DNA of 64,000 nucleotides, from positions 372,001-436,000 of the forward strand of contig MBPM02000006.1 in assembly GCA_001695595.3 (NCBI GenBank). Direction: 5' to 3'. Shown here piece by piece: positions 12,171-23,300 of the stretch. Below the pieces are notes generated by a model. It was not told the DNA's origin. It did no database searches and saw nothing but the letters and a program-made list of their open reading frames with translations. A program made the translations under genes and the position numbers. How positions within the stretch are numbered: the stretch's first letter is position 1; each line of letters starts with the position of its first letter. Source of the DNA: Plasmopara viticola (Eukaryota > Oomycota > Peronosporomycetes > Peronosporales > Peronosporaceae).

Positions 12171-12463
12171 TGGCCTTTTTTTAGTGGTCAGCGAATGCCA
12201 TGACGGCATTGAAGCCACTTTTGGCCTCCGGTAACAGAGAGCTTAACGAGTGCTTTTTGACACACTGTGCAGTATGTGCGCTAAACTGCCATTTTATGGA
12301 CCGACAAGCTAGTCTCAGCACTTTAAAAGAGACTGTGCTCAATAGGTAGAAAAAAATGCGGGTCAGCTAGCTTAAATTGCGGTTACGTCAGGAGTGTAAA
12401 GCTTAAGTGGACAGCACCTGAAGAGGCTACTTGAAAAGTCAGTAAAGCGCAAGTTTTAAAGGA

Positions 12464-12530
12464 AGAAGGATCGAACCCCCGACCTCGAAGACTTGACTCC
12501 AGCGCTCTCTCACTGATCAATTTCCCAGGG
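12464..12530 (-). tRNA. tRNA-like relic (pseudogene or SINE head)
   Basis: On the minus strand the stretch has a box-A-like segment (ATTGATCAGTGAGAGAGCGC) and a box-B/T-arm segment (GGGGGTTCGATCC) at about the right spacing, with a plausible T stem using G-U pairs. The acceptor ends do not pair, and the anticodon loop appears one base short, so this is not a working tRNA. A decayed tRNA or the head of a tRNA-derived SINE fits best. Confidence 0.35.
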
Positions 12531-13038
12531 CCCGACGTTTGTTGGCTAAAGCGCTCCCTTAATGGTTTAAAGTAGTGCGAATGTGGTATCCGGCAATTGA
12601 CGCGTTCATGCTGAAGATGAAGCCAAAATCAATACTATGTTATACTTGCTGTGATGAACTTACAGTATGAAGTTTGGTGGCTTAGTGAAACCAAGAAGGA
12701 AGCCACTTAAGAGCATGTGGAGACTCTGTCTTTCAGGGAGGAATGCGTGCTCCAGAGACAGACATAAGCGAGTATAAGCGTAAGCTATGGACGTCCAAGC
12801 GCACCGACAAGCGCACCGATCTCGTGGATTTTTTTGCATTATGTGCGCAAGGAGAAGCTACGCGGACCACATGCTGTTGCGGGCGTCGGGAGAGAGATTT
12901 ACGTCAGAAAGACCATTGCTCACAAGTCATTGCTCTGTCCCGTCTGCGCTTGCTTTGGAAGGCAGATCGAGCTTTTCTGAGTCCGTGAGATGCTTCAGCT
13001 CTTCGAAACTATCAAGTATATTGTAAAAGATATAAATC

Positions 13039-13069
13039 GATACGTATAGTATAGTATACTATACGTATC
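13039..13069. repeat. 31-bp near-perfect palindrome of pentamer units
   Basis: GATACGTATAGTATA and TATACTATACGTATC are exact inverted copies around one central base. The tract is made from the same TATAC/GTATA units as the satellite at 10511-10715 and sits at the end of repeat copy B. Confidence 0.9.
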
Positions 13070-13169
13070 TTCAGGTGTGACTCATTTCTTGTCGTAAAAG
13101 AGCTTGTTTGTCAGCTTCTTGGCACTTTACAGATAATTACCTTTCGATTATTAATTTGAGCATTTTCGG
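13065..13169 (-). mobile_element. Retroposon-like 3' end, copy B (pentamer-tailed)
   Basis: This is the second copy of the repeat at 10716-10835. It has several small differences and lacks a short block present in copy A. It follows the orphan ORF at 13137-13682 on the same strand and covers that ORF's last codons and downstream region. It ends in a GTATA-type palindromic tract. If the element is a retroposon, the ORF may be part of it. Confidence 0.45.
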
Positions 13170-13682
13170 TTCTCTCAAGCTGTTTACTGAAGTACAGAAG
13201 ATTACCACGTGGAAGACCATTGAGGTGACGGTTGCAATGGGAAGGAGCACGCTGAAGAACGATGACGACTCGATCACGGGTTTCATAATACCTGTGACCC
13301 ACCCGTCCTGTGCTACGACGAGATCCGAATCACTAGATAGAGCCCCTATCGTATTGGTAGCATCGTCATTGTCGACAAGACCCTTCTTTTCTTCCTTCTT
13401 ACGAAGCTCCCCTCTAGTTTTCTTTCGGATGCCATGTCGATAGGTGGCCTCTGCAGTGGACGACGATAAGAAAATTATTATTGGAAAGCCGTCTTTTCCT
13501 ATGGCCTCAGATACGTACAATCTAGATTCCTGGACGTGCAGACACGTTGCACCAGGTATGCTCATGTTTTGGTCAAAAAGCGAGTGTCTTGCAGCCTGAC
13601 AAGCAGTCCCGCTTTTCTCCCTAGCTGCAAACGGACTCACAAGAGTCTTGAAAGATGACTCTTTCCGAGCTCTGAGACGCAT
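13137..13682 (-). CDS. Hypothetical orphan ORF, 181 residues, possible membrane segment
   Basis: Uninterrupted frame from the ATG at 13682. An open frame this long is unexpected by chance in this AT-rich desert. I do not recognise a family. The N-terminus is basic (MRLRARKESSFK). The middle has a charged patch (KKTRGELRKKEEKKG). Near the C-terminus is a hydrophobic run (SFFSVLLPIATVTSMVFHVV) that could span a membrane. There is no clear signal peptide and no RXLR motif. Its last codons and 3' flank recur at 10716-10835, so it may belong to a repeat family or be a fragment of a once longer gene. Splicing inside the frame is possible but not required. Confidence 0.35.
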   Translation of the reverse strand: MRLRARKESSFKTLVSPFAAREKSGTACQAARHSLFDQNMSIPGATCLHVQESRLYVSEAIGKDGFPIIIFLSSSTAEATYRHGIRKKTRGELRKKEEKKGLVDNDDATNTIGALSSDSDLVVAQDGWVTGIMKPVIESSSFFSVLLPIATVTSMVFHVVIFCTSVNSLREPKMLKLIIER

Positions 13683-13706
13683 GCTTTTACATCTGGTAGC
13701 TAGCAA

Positions 13707-14265
13707 AAGCTAAACTCAGTAAGATGAAAGTAGGCTGACATCTCCCTTTACTTTAGTTTCGTCATTTGCATGGCTGACCATGCGCATAGAGATTCAAGCG
13801 TGTATTGAATCCCCATGCTTTACCTTTTTCACCTAATTGTTCACCTCTACGAATGTCGGGATTCAATGTTAGTACTACAGCTTGTGCTTATTGTGAGTAC
13901 TAAAATACGACGCAAAAGGCAAGGTTCTCGTCAATCCCACCCCAGAGAATAGAATTTGAAATTGTACAAACTATGCTCAGATGGATTAAATTACACTATA
14001 TCAATTACTGGAGCGAGCAGGAACCATCATAAAATTAAAAAAAGGCAAGCCGACCTCGTTGATATCTGTAATTTACATTGGAGGGAGTCGACGATAGGCA
14101 TCAAGCGGGCGCTACAACTGTATTTTACGGTCAAATTGTCTGCAAAATACACTCTACCACACACGCACGAATAGTGGAAGTTTTACATTCTAGCAGGTTT
14201 ACTTTGAATATTGATGCTCCTGTATCTTCTCTGTTTTAAAACCTAGCTGTAAATTGATATTTGGA
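13707..14265. other. Intergenic stretch, nothing recognised
   Basis: About 560 bp between the orphan ORF and the reductase gene. It contains only short chance ORFs. The promoter of the downstream reductase must lie here, but no motif stands out. Confidence 0.6.
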
Positions 14266-15057
14266 ATGACATTAGGCAAATTTTCATACCAAGCAAATAG
14301 TGCGTCAAGCATGCCAGCTGGTGTGGCGCTAATCACTGGAGGTAGCCGTGGTATTGGGTTTGCCGTAGCTCAGCAGCTTCATCAGCGTGGTTGGCAGGTG
14401 GCTCTTACCTCTCAAACTCTAAAGCGAGCTCAAGCAGCGGCGCAGCAGATTTCTGTAGATGTGTTGCCACTGGCGTATTCGTGTCCTCGGCGTGGCGCAG
14501 GAGACGCCAGCGCCGAAGCTGCTCAAGTAGTGGCTCAAGTATTCAACACATTCGGTAATAGTCCATCAGCGCTTGTAAATGCTGCAGGAAGCTCTAAGGA
14601 CAAGTTGCTGTTGCGACTCGAAGACAGTGAACTCGATGATTTGCTACTCACAAACCTCGTGGGACCTGTGCATATGTGTAAGGCGGTAGCCAAAGGAATG
14701 ATAAAGTGTCGTAAAGGCAGCATTGTTAACATTGGCAGCGTCGTAGGGGCAGCAGGAAATGTCGGACAGGTGGCTTATAGTGCATCAAAGTCAGGACTCG
14801 TGGGCGTCACAAAGACACTGGCTAAGGAATTTGGCAACCGGAACATTCGCGTGAATTTGGTCGAGCCGGGTTTTATTGTGACAGACATGACGGATGCGAT
14901 GGCAATTGCTGCACGCGATCGTGTGGTAAACAACATTTCGTTGGCTCGTTTCGGACAGGCAGACGAAGTTGCTCAGCTTGTGGCATTTCTCGTTAGTGAC
15001 GAAGCGTCGTATATTACAGGACAATGTATTCGGGTTGATGGGGGACTCGTCATTTAA
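14266..15057 (+). CDS. SDR 3-oxoacyl-[ACP] reductase, CBR4/FabG-like
   Basis: 263 residues from the ATG at 14266. An in-frame ATG at 14311 (MPAGVALITGG) gives 248 residues, starts where human CBR4 starts, and is equally plausible. CBR4/FabG enzymes reduce beta-ketoacyl-ACP with NADPH in type II fatty acid synthesis, in mitochondria in animals. Visible motifs are the cofactor loop TGGSRGIG, NAAG, the catalytic Ser in NIGSVVG, Tyr and Lys in YSASK, and PGFIVTDM after the active site. The C-terminus (YITGQCIRVDGGLVI) is the standard SDR end. The short extra N-terminus from the first ATG is not a convincing presequence, so mitochondrial targeting is unproven. Single exon, convergent with SAS-6 (52 bp between stops). 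Confidence 0.88.
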   Translation: MTLGKFSYQANSASSMPAGVALITGGSRGIGFAVAQQLHQRGWQVALTSQTLKRAQAAAQQISVDVLPLAYSCPRRGAGDASAEAAQVVAQVFNTFGNSPSALVNAAGSSKDKLLLRLEDSELDDLLLTNLVGPVHMCKAVAKGMIKCRKGSIVNIGSVVGAAGNVGQVAYSASKSGLVGVTKTLAKEFGNRNIRVNLVEPGFIVTDMTDAMAIAARDRVVNNISLARFGQADEVAQLVAFLVSDEASYITGQCIRVDGGLVI

Positions 15058-15109
15058 TTTAAAACGTAGCACGTAATCAGTAAGGGCGTTAGAGTAAAGC
15101 GCTGGAAAA

Positions 15110-17340
15110 TTACGACGTAAAGTGTGTCGGTAGCTCGGATTCGGTAACGAGTTTCTACAATATAGCCAATACCATAATTAAAAAAAGAGAATACGGTAAA
15201 AATAAAGCAGAAAGCACCTTATCGGATGGACGGAATGCGAGGACAGATGGGTGTGCAGTGGACCTCCGCTGATGGCCAAGCTGTGCTTCGTTGATTTCCT
15301 TGTTTAACCAGGTTATTACTGCACATGACACACAATAGAGGCGTTGACTTTTCTTGTAAAAGTAGTTTCTATTACAAGTATTCGCAGTACGTTACCTTGT
15401 TGGTTGGAGGTAAGAAGTTTATTGCTGTCTTCCAGTTTTTGACCTAATTCTTTAATTGTGCTCTGTAACACGATAAGAAATTACCATAAAAATCGTACAA
15501 CCATTGCCAAGACTAATCTTGAACGAACCTTGAGCTGCAAAATGTGCTCGTCACGCTTTCGTAGATCGTCCTTAGTCGATTTCAACTCGAACAATGCTTC
15601 CTCACGCTGAAGGTGCTTCTCCTCGACAAGCTTTAAAAAGTCCAACATACAAATTAATCATATTACAGAACTTTATGTGGCGCAGACCATCTGTCGTACC
15701 TGTTCTTGCTGCTTGATAATCTTGGCTTTCATTCGCATCTTAGACTTAAGCATACGATTTTCATTCTGTATCCGTTCGATTATATCGTTTCCCTGTTACC
15801 CCGTCAACAGTTTTAAAACTTTGTCGCCTGTAAAATCACTCGCGTATCGTACCTTGTTGATCTCCGAGATACTAAGCTCAAGCTTTTGCTGAAGCTTTGC
15901 ATGATTGTCCCGGTACACTTTTAAAGACTCGTCCACTTCTGCATTGTGGCATTTGGCTGACTGCAACAGATCCGTGGTTTTCTTAATCACTTCCTCTTTG
16001 TCCACAAGTTGTTGCTGCAGCGCATCCACGCGGACTTGCATACCATTCGTCTGCTTTTCCTGCTGGAACAACTTTTGATCCAGCTCTTTGTTTTGCGTAC
16101 GTAATTCCTCAATTTCTTTCAGAAGCGTACTTCGACTTTGACTCAAGTCTTGGACTTGCACTTGCAGGTGATCAATCTGCATCTCATGCTGATACTTCAA
16201 CTTGCTTAGATCCTGCACTTGAGCATCGTTTACTTCCGCAGTAGCTTTTAAAGTATGAAGCTACAGTAAAATAGTTAGCCTTTCAAATATTGCAACTTTA
16301 AAAACATCAAGTCCCACTTCTTTTTCGTATCTCCCCACCAACGCGTCAATTTTAGCATTCAGTTCATCTTCGCGCTCTTTTAATGTCATCGCCGCTGCTC
16401 TGCGTTGCTGTTCCAACTCGTCTGCAAACTTCATTTTCTCCTGTGAAAGCGTCGACTCTGCTTCGTAACTCAGCGCAGACAATTGTTGCTGTAGGTTTGT
16501 CTCGCTACTCTGTGATTTCTCCAGTGCGTCGCTTGTCTGCTGCAGTGACGTCGCCAAAGAACGACGGCTCGCTCCCACCTGGGCCAATCTCGATGCAAGG
16601 TACGATTTGATAGCTGCATCGTCCCCTGGTCGAAATCTCAGTGATAAGTGTGTCAGCTGCTTGAACGGATTCGTTTCAACAATGCTAAACACTGACAATC
16701 CGTTGCTTTCCAATGTGTTAAGGACTGCCAAATAGCTACGAATTAATTGCCAGAGCCATTAAAATGAAGCTAGAAAGCCGTTAATTTCGTGAGCTGTTCT
16801 ACTTACCTTAACGGTACCGGTCCAGCAGACCTGCTAAATTGAGCGTCTGGTGAGCCTCTATTGCCAGTGACAGCACACTCATCTTCGGCATTGCGTTCTT
16901 TTTCTGCATCTTCCAGTGCCACTTTCTTGCTATCCTTAAGACAGCAATGAAGTAGCTCAATGAGATTGGCGGGAAAGGTGGTATAGTCCACGAGAAGTCG
17001 CTGCTGTGCCTTTAATTCGTGAAATTCCTCTTCAGAGACGCTCCAGAGGAACAGAAAGAACGGATCCACACCATCATCATCCGTGATTTCGATGCGCATG
17101 ACCCGTTCTTTTTGGTTTTTGCCATTGTTTTGCTGGAAACGCAGCAAGACAAGTGAGCAAATAGTACTAGATGGTTGGCGAGAACCTTGCAATAGTAAAG
17201 AAAAGAGGGGAAATACGTACTCGTGCACCTGTGAGAAGGCGAATTGTGAGTGGCAATAGCTTTTCGTCGCGATCGGGATACTGTACTAGCACGTGAAAGC
17301 GCCGATCGAACAGTGGAGTCTCGCGGTTGTACTCTTCCAT
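15110..17340 (-). CDS. SAS6: Spindle assembly abnormal protein 6 (centriole cartwheel protein)
   Basis: Nine exons read by phase: 17221-17340, 16807-17132, 16318-16735, 15853-16260, 15700-15792, 15529-15630, 15396-15462, 15218-15318 and 15110-15154, giving 559 residues. SAS-6 oligomers build the ninefold cartwheel that seeds centrioles and flagellar basal bodies. The N-terminal head domain (residues about 15-160) has ITDDDGVDPFFLF and EEEFHELKAQQRLLVDY. The PISA-like motif follows as VFSIVETNPFKQLTHLSLRF, very close to animal SAS-6. From about residue 180 it is a long coiled coil, ending in the conserved SNQQVITWLNKEINEAQ. The last two exons are the least certain: without the final splice, the frame ends at a stop at 15155-15157. 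Intron 5 would use an AAG acceptor. An E2F-like site lies just upstream of the ATG. Confidence 0.88.
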
Positions 17341-17363
17341 TTTAAATTTTTATTGTTGGGTCG

Positions 17364-17371
17364 GCGCCAAA
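17364..17371 (-). promoter_or_regulatory. E2F-like site upstream of SAS-6
   Basis: TTTGGCGC on the minus strand matches the E2F/DP consensus TTTSSCGC, 24-31 bp upstream of the SAS-6 ATG and inside GGCGCC. SAS-6 is a cell-cycle-linked gene, so the position makes sense. A single 8-bp match can be chance. Confidence 0.35.
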
Positions 17372-20300
17372 AAAAGAGGGTAATTTCACCTAAGTTTATG
17401 AATATTTGCGGTAGGAAGTAGCTTATAGTAATGTTCAGACGATCGTGTGTATAAAGATTCAGATTAAGTACTTTCGCCATGTAGCGAATGCTACTACTTA
17501 CGAGTACCAGCTACTCCACGCAGACCGGTATGTTTCCTCCCGTACGGTTGGCTCAACGTCAGCCCTTTCATCACCGGCATGCAGCGAATGCTGCCATTGT
17601 GCAGTGATTTGCGTGTCGTTCCACGTTCCGAGCTCTTCTCTCGACACCATAAGTGTCCCTCAACAGCACCTTAAAAATCAACAAATTAATCAATTCAGGC
17701 CCGATGTTTGTGCCGACAGCGCATCCGCTTTCTAGCAAAGGTGTATTTATGACTTCTAGCGGGTACAGTCAACTCAGGTTTCATTAACGCTTCCTATAAT
17801 GAGGTTTGGTCTCAAAAATGTGATCCGACCAAACAGTTTCTGACGGCTATCAAAGAAAAAATTTAAGACTTAGTGTCCCAAGTTCCTGTAGTTAGCTAGC
17901 ATTAACAATGTCACGTTGGTGTGCTCTTGGATTTTCATCGTATAGCGTACTTTCTTTGACATTAGAGCGTCGAGCGTGATTGTCCGACGTCCGAGAGTCA
18001 ACGAGATCAAGTTCGACCTAAAAAATTTGACGATTGCCACTATCATCAACTAGTCAGGCTTGCAGACACGATCCGCATTCTAGAGCACGATGTTCTTCAG
18101 GGTAGAGGCTTGTCGAACTTCCATCCCTCTCTGAGACTCAATAGAGCTCCATTTGGCTGCATCGCATCTACTGGTTGTTATCGTTTGGCGTTAAAGCTAG
18201 CTGACCAATCCGTATCAGGCTTGGTACGGATACACACCAACCGCATAAGGAGGGTAATAATCTACAGCTCGAAGACTGATAAGCTAGAACCGACCTGGCT
18301 CGATGAGCCTACCGCTTTCCGTGCTGCATTACACTTGTCATTTAATGCCACTTCTACGGCTTTCACTGAAGAGATTTACTGTACACGGAGCATCTTCAGC
18401 CGGGCCTTGCCCTTACGCAATCCGTTTATTAACACGATGACTAACCATACTACAAAAATTTAAAACTGCCAATTTTGGTCAACAGATCGCATCTATCGTC
18501 TACCAAATTTGTCTTCGTAGATAAGGCACAATAACTTATGCATTATTACTATCGACAAGTTTGAACTATTCAAATGATGTACACCCGCTGCATCGTATGT
18601 AAAATCGCACCAATGACTCTTGAATGACATTTGTTTCATATGTCTGATAAATTTGTATGCTAATTGAGCTTTAAACTTTACTGATATGGTCTGACTCGTA
18701 ATATGGTCTGCGCACAAGCGCGTCGCGGAGCACGACGATTTTGCGAGGCTTGTACATAGCACGAAAGTTGGCTTTTGCGAATAGTAGCAACCCTTGCAAG
18801 ATAGTGGTGCAGTCTAATTAAATGGTCGAAATAGTTTACTGAGATTTCGAAGCCCAGATAGAGTTTTTGTAACCATAAGTTTATCTTTATTAGAAGTAAG
18901 TGTGTATCATAACTAAGGAAACTTCTTTTAGTGGTCATAAGCTAATTCGACCGACTAGATGGCCCTCATTGGGTTGCAGTGATGCGCAACCAATGTCGTA
19001 TTTGGAAGCGTTACAAAGAATGCTGAGTGGCTTTTTCTTTTCTAGAAATTCCCGCTCAGAAATTCCTTATTACTATTAAAGTGCTGTCGCCTTCAGCACC
19101 ACTAATTTTTTATTTTACAATAAATCAGAAAACGATTTTGCGATACTTGCATAGCTATCACTGTACTTGTGCAAGTAGATGGCTAAGAATGATCACTTTG
19201 ACAAGTCTATTCGTCGCGTGGCGTAGTCCTAGCCGAATCGGCTTTACTGCTTCGGGATCCGCGCAGTACTTCACGGATTTGAAGAGATTCTTATCTACAT
19301 GCGTTGGTAGGACGTAAATTAGTCTTCATGTCCTTAAAGCTCTACCTTAGGTAGCCTAAATATAATTTTGAAGCTAAATTGGTCTTTTGCTGAGCGGATT
19401 CGGACGAGCAAATCACCATACGACATTGCCAATCGGCTGTCTATAAACGACCTCAAACGAATTGTTGCGGTCCGCGATTCAACCGTGCAAAGTTTCGTTT
19501 AACGTTTCGTATATGAATAGCATATTGCATCTTAATTCTAATTGTTTTGCTCGACGAAAGCGAAGTGCCTGGAGCTACTTGAACGAACGAGAAGTCGTAT
19601 TCATTGCGATTCTGCAAAGTGGGACATGTATACAAATGTCCAATGGCTTGGTGGTGTATCGAATGGTAATCCAACTTTACCAAAGTACCTACTGAATCAA
19701 CTCAAGCGGACGAAGAGAAGTAGACATACGCAGACTTGGATATTTGTAAGCAAATCGGTAGAGGTTGGTAAATGTCTGTTCCTAGGTACTTGTAACATGC
19801 ATAATCATGATAAATTATAAGGCTTGCAGTATGTACGACCACTCTACTCTTTCGCACGCTACTAGATTGACAAAACGCTAGTGATCGATAAGATTTGAGC
19901 GGCCACGCGCTACTTTAGCACGAATTATTCGACTACATAGTACACGGGTGAGTTTGATGGCAAGTGCTAGCCTCGTTATGTTTTAACGTTAAGGCGGTTA
20001 CGCAATTGATCCTAAAGCAGTAACGTCTTGTTTTAAAGTATCCCATTTATGTTGTAATAGAAGCAACGTTTAGTAAGTTTACGTCCTAAATATGCTGTGA
20101 ACAAACAGGTATGCGCGGCAATAAATGTGGTTGAGAAAGGACCCTAAGGCAAGCAATGACTTAAAGTATACTAATTATACTTACGTCGTAACAATAACTT
20201 CTTCAGACAGTTACACAATCAACAATCGAAGCAAAATGCAGCGGAAATTATGGGGTAAAAGACTGCGGCCAATTTTTCGAACTTTCGAATTGAAGCGGTC

Positions 20301-23300
20301 TTTTGGCAGACGTGCTAAAGCACTTTAAACGGCTCTCAAAAGCTCTGTGTAGCAAAATACTCGCAGCTTCTCTGCTTCACAACGCACTCCACGCTAGTCT
20401 TGGCGGACAAGGAGCGCCAGATAAGAGCGCTCTTGCATATAATTCTTTGTGAAAAGCAGCTTATACACAGCCAAATGTAAGCGCTTAAGATTGCTTTTGT
20501 GGCCGGCAGGCTTAGGCTCACGTCCTTGAGGCCTTTGAAAAGGGAATGAGCACTTTGGTCATAGGGTCAACAATTCTATCAGGCGAATTGGCTGCTATGC
20601 GTCTCCAAGCGAGTCCTCTGTGACAAAGTTGTTCGTGGCATATGAGGCTTGGAGTCCTCAAGATAGAAAATGCACCCCACAAAAAACGTTTGACCGTGCA
20701 TAACTTGAAAAAAAGTCGATGGTGTTTGCCCGTAATACTTAACAGAGAGATAGCTCTTTTGGATTGTAAATACCGAGCTTGCCCTTTCTAGCATTAGGTT
20801 TTCAGTACCTAACGATATTCTGTCTGTTATAATAAAGTCTTTCATTTTTTCTCCTTGTTTAACATAGGCTTGCTTTTTATCATCCTTGCCCTGCTAATTA
20901 TGTTCGATTGACTTTTTGCAGAGTCAGATGATTGTTTAGACAAAGAATTGGTTTCATATTTGTGACCTGAGGGGCAAAAAGTTCGATCATCTCTTTCACT
21001 CACTTCAGAAACAATCAAGCTTCTTAAAGGAAGGGAAATTCAGGAACTCTTTTCTTGCTTATGTAGATTAATGCACAGTCCGTTGATGCGTAAAGCGCAG
21101 CAATGAGTGCGAACTAGACGAAATATAGCTTGTCGACCCACGACTGTGTATCTTAGAGCGCAAACTGCACAGTGTCTTTGAGCTTTTTTTGTCTGACCAT
21201 CTGTCCAGATTTAGGCTGTTGTAGGCATCTTCAAACAGATTTTTAATAAATAGAACATCATTCTCCATCGCTTTTAATTCCAAGAGATCAAGATATCGAA
21301 GTTTTGTGTTTTGTATAGCCGTGCTGTTTTAATCTATTTATACTGATTGAGATAGGTGTGCATTGCATTATCTTGCTTTGACGTTATTATATTCGTGTTG
21401 TCATTAACTTTTAACGAAGCAAAGACATGGTTGAGGCTTATAGACTTCTAGCGGCCACCAGCGTCGGAACATTTTGCCAGGGTAGCCTCAGGCCTGACTC
21501 TATGGCAGATCTCCTAGGTCCTACGCCCGGACGACGATTAATTGGAGCATATTGTGTCTTTAGAAGTATATCCTTACCTTAGGTCTTTGAATCTACGGCA
21601 GCAACTCCATCTAAATTCATTCTATAGTGGAGCGGATCTGACCATCTCCCCTTCTGCAGCAATTTCCCTAAAGACGTAAGTTTGGCGTATCCGTTTGCGA
21701 CAAAAAATATATGGTAAGAGCTATCAGTTTTGTATATCTAATAGATCCGTTTGCCAATAAAGCTTTCGTTATGTACCGAACATTAAGGTTGTCAGGCTTG
21801 TATTCATTGCGTGAATTATAGTCCGTAAGAGATGGCAACCACTTTGGCATTGGATCAGATATGTGAGATGTGTTAATTGCTGTTTTTGAAGCCATATTAT
21901 CAGAGTAGACTAGACCACAGAGAGCTTAAAACCTAAATGATGCTTCACCAGCGCGTATTTCAAGGCATGACCTTCTTGTCATGAAAGAAATAGCTTCGCT
22001 TAATGCCTGGACTGGAAGGAAAAGATTCGTTTGCGACCGTTCTTGTCGAAATGCAGTAATTCAAAGCCGGTGACACAGTCGAAGTTGTTACAATTGACAA
22101 AAGAATTTTTTTTCTCGTTTGGCGAACCCAGGTTAAGGGCTTGATGAAGACTTTCGTTGATGCTATTATATGCATACTGGTGTTGGCTCTCTCAACACCA
22201 CTTAATGTTCTTTTCATCGATCAGACAAAGAATCCATTGTACTTGTGCAATCAAAAAACGTTTTGAAAAGTGCTATAAGCTACGTTGAGATAGCATAAAT
22301 GTTATTAAATTTTTTCAAGACAGTCGAGGGCTTCGCCATAAAAACACATTTGCCAATGTTGACATAGACCCGTTCAGTCAGGAAATTGCCTCAGGTGATA
22401 TTTAGTGCCGACTGGTATTCTTAGAAAGGCTGTGGTCGAATATATTGTCAAAGCATTTCCAGGCAATAGCTCGTAATGCTTAAATGTAGCTGTATGACCA
22501 AAATATCCAAACGTCTCCAAGGCGTTTGATAGCCCATGTGATATCACTAATCGCTAGGCATGCTAGTCGCCTTGAGGGGCATATCCAACTTTCTTGTCGG
22601 GCTCAATAATATTCATTTATCAAATCAAGTGCACTCTACAACATACATCTGAAAATTTTGCTAGTAAAACGCCCTTTCTTGCAATAAGCAAGCCGTTGTA
22701 CTATTTAATGATGTAGAACATGAAAAGTTGCCACTTCTCATGCAGGTTTTGAGTACATAAACCAGTGACAAGTATTGGGAACATGCTTTGCCGTTTTCGT
22801 GGTGGAACATTTCGACGACCCACCACAGCTCGGTCTAATGTCACAGATCTTTGTGCCTCAGTCTCCAATGAGGTGGTATTTTTGAGGGGGGGGGTCTCTT
22901 AACACATTTAAAAAGGCAATCGCAATTAATTTATGATTTCGTGAATGGAGCGCAACGTATGCTGTTCATGAGGCGGATCCAGCACATCTTCGTCCAAAAT
23001 GAAAAACCTTCTTATATCTTTTTAGCATTTCAATTTTTTGTAACATCATTTTAGGGATAGTTTTGCCATACTCCAAAACAATATCTTAGAAGTTTGAGCA
23101 TTTCAACGTGCAGTAACTCCGTTAGCTCTGTTTGCGCCTTTGGAAAGAGCACATCTGCTATTAAAGTACGACCAGCTGAGCTGTCAATTAGTTTTGTAAA
23201 TAAACACTTTTCGTCAGTTGCGAGACGCTCAAGATACCCGAAAATCGATTTTGTTTTGCGTCTTCATCCTCGTATAAGGCTTAATCACCCGCTACTGGGT

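Noticed and set aside
20579..20845. Minus-strand 88-codon frame resembling a Copia integrase C-terminus (GQTPSTFFQVMHGQ)
   Set aside because: Similarity is limited to a few residues, the expected FLGY-type motif does not follow, and no reverse transcriptase was found nearby.
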